NCBI RefSeq assembly: GCF_032452875.1
Contig: NC_083890.1
Location: 45,692,483 to 45,756,482, forward strand
DNA from: Bos javanicus
Taxonomy: Eukaryota; Chordata; Mammalia; Artiodactyla; Bovidae
Direction: 5' to 3'
Length of the DNA stretch: 64,000 nt
Position 1 is the first letter of the stretch. Each line of letters begins with the position of its first letter. The position numbers were made by a program, and so were the translations under genes. Positions 32,780-64,000 of the stretch are shown piece by piece. Below the pieces are notes generated by a model that saw only the letters and a list, made by a program, of their open reading frames with translations, made no database searches and was not told the origin of the DNA.

Positions 32780-32854
32780 GGGCAGACGCACGCCCGCCGT
32801 TTCCTAGGAGATGGAACACACAGGACGCCTGAGCTTCACAAGGGAGCGAACGAG
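32780..32854 (+). other. MAK: Probable MAK non-coding exon 1 (5' boundary unknown)
   Basis: Sequence ending GAACGAG|GTAAGC supplies a strong donor at 32855 within the CpG island. A start near 32780 is assumed from the GC-box cluster. The exon would splice to the acceptor at 40193. It contains no MAK coding sequence. Confidence 0.45.
32799..32812. promoter_or_regulatory. Candidate RFX X-box in the MAK promoter
   Basis: GTTTCC-TA-GGAGAT is an imperfect inverted repeat close to the RFX X-box (GTNRCC, short spacer, GGYAAC). RFX factors drive ciliary genes, and MAK is a ciliary kinase. Each half-site deviates from the ideal by one or two bases, so this is a candidate only. Confidence 0.4.
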
Positions 32855-33620
32855 GTAAGCGGCCGGCGCAGGCAGGTAATCCCGAGCGGGCAGAGAGGCG
32901 GCCACCGTCCGTCCGACCTGAGCCTGTCCTGCGAGGCGGCCCGGCATGTCCCCTGGGCGCCCTGTCCTACCGGGGCGGACCTCTGCTGAGAGAAGGGGCC
33001 TGGACACCGGTAGGGGTGGGTGACTGGAGGGAGGAGGACTCGGAGAGGGGCGGGGCTGGCCGGCGGGGACGATCTACCTGCTCCCAGCGCGGTGGGTTTG
33101 CTCCGAAGCGCTCCTGGCCACTTTCCTGCGCCCCTAGACGGCGGGGTTCAGTCCTGGGTTGGAGGATGACAGTGGGCATCCTTCAGCCTCGGAGACCCTC
33201 ACCCCCGAACCTCGGATCTAGAGTCTCCCATCGTACCCCCTCACCCCGGACCTCCGCTTCTCCCTTTAGTGCCTGGGCTGGAGGGGACACTACTTTGAGG
33301 AGTGAGGGGGCGGGACCGGGTCTCGAGAAGGCAGCGGAATTGAGTTCAGAACTGTTACAAAAATGGAAAAGGAGGAAAGAGAAACTGGGTCCAAATTCAG
33401 TGCATCCCAAACCGCTCGCGGGTAAAAGCGGAATCCCGGCGCAGGGTGGACCAGCGGGCCCCCGGGGCCCCCCACGCCGAGTCCGCAGCTGCGGTCGGCG
33501 GGACACACGGGCCCCCCGGGACCACCCGTTCCCGCAGGCCGGCGGGACTGTGCACCCTGAGTCTTACGGGCTCTGGTTTGCTGGGGGCGGGGGGCGGGGC
33601 GGGCTGGAATATCAGAAATC

Positions 33621-34850
33621 AGAGCGTCAGGGAACGAAAACTGCTTCCTGACTTGCAATAAGACGGGCACTTAGTTTAAGGACAGAGTTGGAGTCGGGGG
33701 AGGGGAGGCAATGAAACTGGCTTTTTATAAGGTGTTTGTAATCTCAACTCTAAACGGAAAGAAATGTATGTAATTGTGTTTAATTTTTAAATGATCAGGC
33801 AATTGTTCTAATTGTAACGGAATTCTCATAGAGTCAAAGGTATCGGAGTTATTTTAATCAGAAAAACAATCCCTAGAGTCGAAATAGTAATGGAGGCAAA
33901 AGTTACTATCCAGCCTTTTGGCCTGTCTTTACCATCCCGATCCTCCCAACCTCCATCTCTGCCGAGTGACCGAGTGACCTGAAAAGGAGAGACCCTTCTC
34001 TCCGCCCAAGGAGGCTACCTTCTGCCTGGGCAAGGCAGAAGCTGGCTTTGGGCAAAGGTGTTTGATCCATCTGTTGGGGAAGGGTTTTATTTATTTATTT
34101 GGGGGGGGGGGGTTGGTTTTGCTTCGTTTTAAAAACAGTTTGTGAATATTAGCACAGAGCACCATGCTTTTATTTTTAAAACACAAAATCTTTGTTTTCC
34201 CATTGCAAAAGCTCCCCTTTTAATTTCTGTAAACGTATGACTTGGTTGGCTTGAAAACTTTTTCTGTTTTGCTTTTTAAACAACGTAATGATTTTTATGG
34301 CATTACTTTAAAAACAAACAAACGTTAATTCCAGCCTTAGACTAATAACATTACGGCAGATTGTACCACAACAAGTTGAAGAGGAGCAGAGGTTATCTGC
34401 TCAGTGATTGGGCAGACACAGATTTTACCCTCCATTTGCCCTCTCTCTTAATCGTCTTTAATCCTTTCTAAATCCCTTATTAGCTGGTAGAAGCTGTTGA
34501 GAATAAAGCTCCAGTTTACAGGAGTTGTGCACTTAGCTAAAAATAAGACAACTAGAATGGGAGAGAAATGGTAAGAGTATTTATATAATGTAAGCCTGTG
34601 ATTGAGCCTCTCAATAAATGTTTTTTTTCCTTAAACCAGAATATAAGGTGTGTATAACTCATAAGAAAGTACTGTAGCTTGACTGTAGAAAATTCCAAGT
34701 TCCTAACAATTCTGTTAAATTAATTGAGGATCATAGTTAAATTACATTTACTTGTGTTATGCCTTGTTGCATCCATGTTGAAATATATACATGGAAATAT
34801 TCATGTGCAAAAGAAATCATATTAATACACCCCTATTTTGCAGAATTAGC
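33621..34850 (+). other. MAK intron 1, unassigned part
   Basis: AT-rich after the CpG island, with a G12 run at 34101-34112. No exon recognised. Confidence 0.45.
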
Positions 34851-34851
34851 T

Positions 34852-35062
34852 TCCAGGGGTCCACAGAGAAGACCTGTTGTTGGGAAAGGTTGAGGGCAGG
34901 AGCAGAAGCGGGCAACAGAGGATGAGATGGTTGGATAGCATCACCACCTCAAAGGACATGAATTTGAGCAAACTCCGGGAGATAGTGAAGGCAGGGAAGC
35001 CTGGTGTGCTCCATGGGGTTGCGAAGAGTTGGACACGACTTAGCGACTGAACAACACAAAAA
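34852..35062 (+). mobile_element. BovB LINE 3' fragment
   Basis: Starts within the AAGGTTGAGGGCAGGAGCAG text and ends at ACACGACTTAGCGACTGAAC. Confidence 0.85.
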
Positions 35063-35249
35063 CAAAGAAGAATATACGTAGTTTGCAGAGAAATATCATT
35101 GAATGTGAACTGGGGGCCTATAGGCAATCTGTCTTTTAAATAACATATACTGCTTTTTGACTAGTAAATCAGTTTAGGATCTTCCTATGCTACACTGATA
35201 AGAACACTAATAAACAGTTGTTTATGTGCTATCAATGAGTAGGTGCTGT

Positions 35250-35468
35250 GCTGTGCTACGCTAAGTCGCTTCAGTCATGTCTGACTCTGCGACCCTATGG
35301 ACTGTAGCCCGCCAGGCTCTCTGGCCATGGGATTCTCCAGGCAAGAATACTGGAGTGGGTTGCTGTGCCCTTCTCCAGGGGATCTTCCCGACCCAGGGAT
35401 CGAACCTGCATTTCTTGAGTCTCCTACATTGGCAGTTCTCTACCACTAGCGCCACCTGGAAAGCCCCT
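35250..35468 (-). mobile_element. Bov-tA SINE
   Basis: Antisense; the 3' end shows GCTACGCTAAGTCGCTTCAG and the head GCGCCACCTGGAAAGCCCC. Confidence 0.9.
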
Positions 35469-36171
35469 CAGTGAGTAGGTACATGGGAATAATTTTAAAA
35501 ACCCTTTATACATCTATGCCTGTCTACATTGGGCCATTATCCTTGTTTTCAGGGGGATAAGGAGATAGCTGGAATGGTCAGCTTCTCACCCTGGACAACT
35601 GCTTACTTTGTAATTAAAATGACTCAAAAGAGACCTTTCTGATGCTTTGTTTGGGAGCATAGTATGTAAACTTGTGTAAACTCCAATTGTCTTGGAACCA
35701 CACATCAGACTTTTTAAAATCCACATGATTCCCATAATCTTCACCCCCTCAAACAAAAGAAGCCGAGAAACGGCCGTGTACCTCTTTTAGTTTTCCCTGA
35801 GTATGAGTATCCTATGCTATAGCACTTGAAGCAAACTGTGTTTCCAGTGTTTTTTCTTTTGGAAGACTTGGAGTGAGGTTTCTATTACAGCCACTCCAAA
35901 ACAAAAACAAGAACAAACAGCTGGGCTTCCAAGCTGGAGCAGGAAGGCATCAGTGGTCTGTTGTGCTGTAATAGTATTGGTGGTGTTATGGTTGATGCTC
36001 TTTACAATGTAAGAGAAAGAGGCAGTTTATTCCACTTTTGCAGGTGGTTGAGCCATTGCAAGGTGAAATTTCCACGTTTCTGGCAGCCCTTACCTCTGAA
36101 ATTCTCTCCCAACCTGGGCAGCTCCCTCTTCACTCCTTTATCTTTTGTCCCTTTCTAGAGGTGCCTATCGG

Positions 36172-36484
36172 AGAAGGCGATGGCACCCCACTCCAGTACT
36201 CTTGCCTGGAAAATTCCATGGACGGAGGAGCCTGGTAGGCTGCAGTCCTGATGCAGGACTGCATCAGGTCCTGCATCTCTAAGAGTCTCTAAGGTCTCTA
36301 AGAGTCGGACTCGACTGAGTGACTTCACTTTCACTTTTCAGTTTCATGCATTGGAGAAGGAAATGGCAACCCACTCCAGTGTTCTTCCCTGGAGAATCCC
36401 AGGGACGGGGGAGCCTGGTGGGAGGCTATCTATGGGGTCGTGCAGAGTCGGACACAACTGAAGCGACTTAGCAGCAGCAGCAGG
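36172..36484 (+). mobile_element. Bov-A2 SINE with internal fold-back insertion
   Basis: A normal two-unit element except that about 50 nt replace the ATGGGGTC stretch at 36248-36303. The insert carries TGATGCAGGACTGCATCA and a repeated TCTCTAAGAG motif. Confidence 0.88.
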
Positions 36485-37258
36485 AGTGCCTATAATCACC
36501 ACCTACCTCTTAGACCCTCAATGTTTGTCCTCGCTTAGGTGTTACCATGAAAATAATCTGTTGCATATACAGCAGATTTGCAAAGAAAAGATGCTGCTAT
36601 TTATCCCATTAAAATTTAATTCAGTAACTTGGGGATGGGGTAAAAATAATAACTTTCTTAACAAACTCCAAGTAGACTCCCTTCTCCCCCACTCACTCAC
36701 TCCGCCTTCACTGTTTCTGGCCTAATTTTTCAGTGTCCTTCCAGGAGATCGGCATAAGCCAGATCTAGCCCCACGGCGTAGTCGGGGTGGGGAGACCTCT
36801 GTGTACTTTTCAGGTTGTTTATAGCATCTTGCCGTGTTGGGGTGAGGAGTTAGGCATCTTTAGTGGGTGGTGGGGGTGGGCAGCCTTCATCGTGGGTTAG
36901 ATTCTACATGGTTTGGGAGTGAAGAGCAGTGGTTCTTTTACTGCATCAGTGATTGTAGTAGCTAGCAAGGATGGGTTGTTTAGAAGGTGGGGACCGCACT
37001 GAAAAACCAAACAGCTTCAAGCTAATGCAACTATTAGACTAACTCCATCACTGATTCTCTTGATCGATCCTAGGTCATTTAATCCCTCTGCCTTTTTATT
37101 GTACATTGTTACTGTTATGATGAACACTGTGGCCTTTTGGACAAATTTATTCTCTGTATTGTTAATTAACCAGAAAGAATTGGTAAACCTCTGAAGAGCA
37201 CATTTCCTTAAAAGACCTTAAATAGTGAAGCTAGAAAAGAATGTCAAGCAAACAGTAG

Positions 37259-37377
37259 GTGAACTCCCTGGTGGTTCAGTGGTTAGGACTTGGCACTTCC
37301 GCTGCCAAGGCCCTGGGTTCCATCCCTGGTCAGGGAACTAAGATCCTGCAAGCCATGTGGTGCAGCCAAAAAAAAAA
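37259..37377 (+). mobile_element. CHR-type SINE with poly-A
   Basis: GTGAACTCCCTGGTGGTTCA ... GCAAGCCATGTGGTGCAGCC, then A11. Confidence 0.85.
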
Positions 37378-37831
37378 GAGTGTCAAGCAGTTTAACATCT
37401 GACAATAAACTGAAAAATGCTGATTTAATAAAATTCTAAATGATCAGAAGGAATACATTTTATAGCCTATGTTTTGTTTAATCATAGCACCAAACAAACC
37501 CCTTCTGCATCTAAGAATACAGCCTTGTAGCAGGATGATAAATTTTTTAAAGCAACATAAGAATGATAAACAGGTATTACCAAACAAACCCCCAAAGAGC
37601 TTTCAAAATTATCTTTCCTTACCTAGATAATGGAAAAATTAAGGAAACCAAATACACAGTCAGGAACTGTGCAGGGGGATGTTGCCTTTCTCTATATTAA
37701 TGCCCTCGTGTTTAGAACCTGTGTCTATGTATAATGTAAAGACCACTTGCAAAAGAACTTCATTTTCAGGCAAATGGGGAAGCATTTGCTGGCATTTGTT
37801 GAAACCATTTGCTAAGACATAACTGAGCCAG

Positions 37832-38222
37832 ATGATCAGATCAGATCAGATCAGTCGCTCAGTCGTGTCCAACTCTTTGTGACCCCATGAATTGCAGCAC
37901 GCCAGGCTTCCCTGTCCATCACCAACTCCTGGAGTTCACTGAGACTCACGTCCATCGAGTCAGTGATGCCATCCAGCCATCTCATCCTCTGTCGTCCCTT
38001 TCTCCTCCTGCCCCCAATCCCTCCCAGCATCAGAGTCTTTTCCAGTGAGTCAACACTTCTCATGAGGTGGCCAAAGTACTGGAGTTTCAGCTTTAGCATC
38101 AATCCCTCCAAAGAAATCCCAGGGTTGATCTCCTTCAGACTGGACTGGTTGGATCTCCTTGCAGTCCAAGGGACTCTCAAGAGTCTTCTCCAACACCACA
38201 GTTCAAAGGCATCAATTCTTCC
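37832..38222 (-). mobile_element. BovB LINE fragment with (GATCA)n tail
   Basis: The reverse complement encodes RIDAFELWCWRRLLRVPWTA and continues to the BovB 3' end, flanked by four GATCA units at 37836-37855. Confidence 0.9.
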
Positions 38223-38659
38223 AGATGAAGGAACCACTAAATAGAAATGGAATTTACTATCGAGATCTCTTTGTCAAGATCCTGGCCACAGAGTCAGTGT
38301 GGCCTAAACTACTCATGCGCCTTTGAAGGGGTTGCTATCTGTCATGAAGTAAAATAAATGACAAATGAAAGCACACTCCTGTTATTTACAAGCCCCACAG
38401 GTCCTTCCAGAGCTTCCTGTGGACAAATGTGTCCCGTATAAAGGGAACCGCGTCGTTCAGTGCACTTCTCTGCTGTGCTTCCGCAGAAAAGCCTATTTTT
38501 GGAAGCCTTGGGTACTTTGACAATTACAATATATTCTTGTTGCTCCTACAGTTCTGCGTCTAATAGAGAAGGAATTTCTGTCATTTTATTTTGTGGAAGT
38601 AGTGCTACAGTGAAAGAAAAATAATCATTGATTGAAGCATCAGATTATAAAAGGCATTT

Positions 38660-38785
38660 TAATTTTATTTTTTTGGCTGAACCACACCACTTTTTGGATC
38701 TTAGTTCCCCAACCATGGATGGAACTCAGACTCTTGACAGCAAAATCACAGTGTCTAACCACTGGACCTCCAGGGAATTCCCTAT
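38660..38785 (-). mobile_element. CHR-type SINE
   Basis: GGCTGAACCACACCACTTTT ... GGACCTCCAGGGAATTCCC, antisense. Confidence 0.8.
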
Positions 38786-39321
38786 AAAAGGCATTTTAAA
38801 ACAAACTATGTCCTTCCATAGTGCCAAACATTGTTACCTTCTGCAGCTAAGAATACAGCCTTGTAGCAGGAGGATAGATTTTTGAAAGCAACATAAGTAT
38901 GATAAACAGGTATGAAATGAGAAATTGTTCCTTGAAAGCTGAACTGAGACAGAAGAGTGGGAGGAGATTATTGAACACAGTTATAATGAAGGAGGTACTA
39001 TGGCTTTATGTGCTTCGGTTTTGTTTTGTTTTGTTTTTAATTGATAATAAAATCAGAACCTATCGAAACCTGTACCCTTCTAATATATACACATCCACAA
39101 CCCCTTTTCTGTAGTTTTGAAATCCACAAAGCTCTGAAAGATGAATTTTCAGAAATTAATTTGTGGAAATTCATTTGCAATAAAATACGACCCGAATGAT
39201 GTGAGGCCACTTATGGTCTTCATTCCTTTGCTTAGTGTTCTTCTCGTACATTTTTGCGCAGGCACATTAAGCTGCTCTTTGGGAGATGTTATGTACCCTC
39301 CTGCTTTTCTGTGGTTGGTGG

Positions 39322-39522
39322 TTTAGTCGCTAAGCCAAGTCTGACTCTTTTGACACCATGGACTGTAGCCTACCAGACTCCTCTGTCCATGGAATTTTCC
39401 AAGCAAGAATACTGGAGTGGGTTGCCATTTCCGTCTCCAGGGGATCTTCCTGACCCAGGGATCGAACCTGTGTCTCGTGTTTCAGGTGGATTCTCTACCC
39501 CTGAGCCAGCAGGGACACCCTC
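39322..39522 (-). mobile_element. Bov-tA SINE
   Basis: Antisense with GATCGAACCTGTGTC (B-box complement) and a GCCAGCAGGGACACCC head. Confidence 0.88.
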
Positions 39523-39699
39523 TATATCTTTTCTAAAATATGCAAGTACCTGGATCCCAAACACATCTGGCCCAGGAATTTCACATAAGGGATTGTGGTC
39601 CAAATTAAACATGATGCAAAAATTGATTCTAAGAATGGATAGAGTGGAGAATCTGATTTTCCACAGTCTGATGTGGACTCATATAGATTCTGTTGCTGC

Positions 39700-39902
39700 T
39701 GTGTCGTTCAGTTGTGTCCGACTCTTTGCGACCCCATGAACTGTAGCCCACCAGGCTCCTCTGTCCATGGGGATTCTCCAGGCAAGAATACTAGAGCGGG
39801 TTGCCATGCCTTCCTCCAGGGGATCTTCCCAACCCAGGGATTGAACCCAGGTCTCCCGCATTGCAGGCGGATTCTTTACCAGCTGAGCTACCCGGGAAGC
39901 CC
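39700..39902 (-). mobile_element. Bov-tA SINE just upstream of the MAK first coding exon
   Basis: Antisense, complete, ending GAGCTACCCGGGAAGCCC. It lies about 290 nt before the acceptor at 40193. Confidence 0.9.
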
Positions 39903-40193
39903 ATAGATTCTATTATAGTCAGTTAAAAAAAAAAAAAAAGGAATCACAAACATCATTAAGTCAGTGTTTATTGGGTTCAGTTTCATTACATGGTACCATG
40001 TATTAATAAATGCATTCTGCAGTGATTTTCATCAGTCTATCATATGTGAACGTCATTCCACATGGCACAAGTGATTTATTGGCACGTGCTTAACAATTAG
40101 TCTTTGTCTTACAGTTTTCCTAGGTTACCAGTACATTTTTGGAAGTGATTCTTTAATGAACACTCCTTTTATTCTTGTTGTTTTTTTCTACAG

Positions 40194-64000
<23,807 letters not shown>

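Larger units (their letters stand above)
32650..33620 (+). promoter_or_regulatory. CpG island and MAK promoter
   Basis: A CpG-rich block begins with clustered GC boxes. Two CCCATGGGCGGGG copies lie between 32712 and 32757, followed by GCGGGCGGGCGGCG. No TATA box is seen. It precedes a GTAAGC donor at 32855, consistent with a non-coding first exon. GC-rich sequence continues about 750 nt into the intron. It lies about 7.5 kb upstream of the first MAK coding exon with no other gene start between. Confidence 0.7.

Noticed and set aside
33016..33651. 211-codon plus-strand and 126-codon minus-strand ORFs in the MAK island
   Set aside because: Stop-poor frames are expected in CpG-rich sequence; no recognisable protein, no splice logic, low-complexity Pro/Gly/Arg composition.

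Overview
This is a nuclear genomic window from a ruminant, most likely a bovid. The evidence is dense ruminant-specific retrotransposons (about eleven BovB/RTE LINE fragments, about thirty Bov-tA and Bov-A2 SINEs, about a dozen CHR-type SINEs), older mammalian repeats (L1, L2, MIR, MER), CpG-island promoters, and vertebrate genes split into short exons. Nothing prokaryotic is present. Cattle, sheep, goat and buffalo cannot be told apart from this sequence alone.

Three protein-coding genes are recognisable, in the order known from human 6p24 (MAK - GCM2 - SYCP2L). On the minus strand at the left lies the 5' part of SYCP2L: three in-frame coding exons (3676-3608, 1768-1634, 1549-1430), with a probable CpG-island promoter at about 4990-5570. 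In the middle, on the plus strand, is a complete GCM2 gene: TATA box at 9833, five coding exons between 10097 and 16190, 507 codons. It is head-to-head with SYCP2L across about 4.5 kb. On the right, on the plus strand, is the 5' half of MAK: CpG-island promoter and non-coding exon at about 32650-32854, then eight coding exons from 40426 to the window edge. These cover the whole kinase domain and the start of the C-terminal tail (339 codons). GCM1 and CILK1, the paralogues at 6p12, were considered and rejected on protein sequence and on the SYCP2L neighbour.

The rest is intergenic and intronic sequence. The 15 kb between GCM2 and MAK carries no gene I can support. It holds nested and rearranged retrotransposons, a probable solo LTR, and a GC-rich 54-bp tandem duplication near 20.9 kb. 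The genes are not a shared pathway: GCM2 specifies parathyroid, MAK regulates cilia (photoreceptor and testis), and SYCP2L acts in oocytes. They are neighbours by ancient synteny.

The most interesting observations are as follows. Two consecutive SYCP2L introns appear to start with non-GT donors (GC, then ATAAGT). The GCM2 inhibitory segment carries substitutions at the positions of human K388 and Y394. The MAK leader contains a long upstream ORF overlapping the kinase start, and its promoter an RFX X-box-like palindrome. One BovB copy is permuted internally. I found no evidence for a wholly new biological system. All exon boundaries were read by eye from splice consensus and from remembered family sequence.
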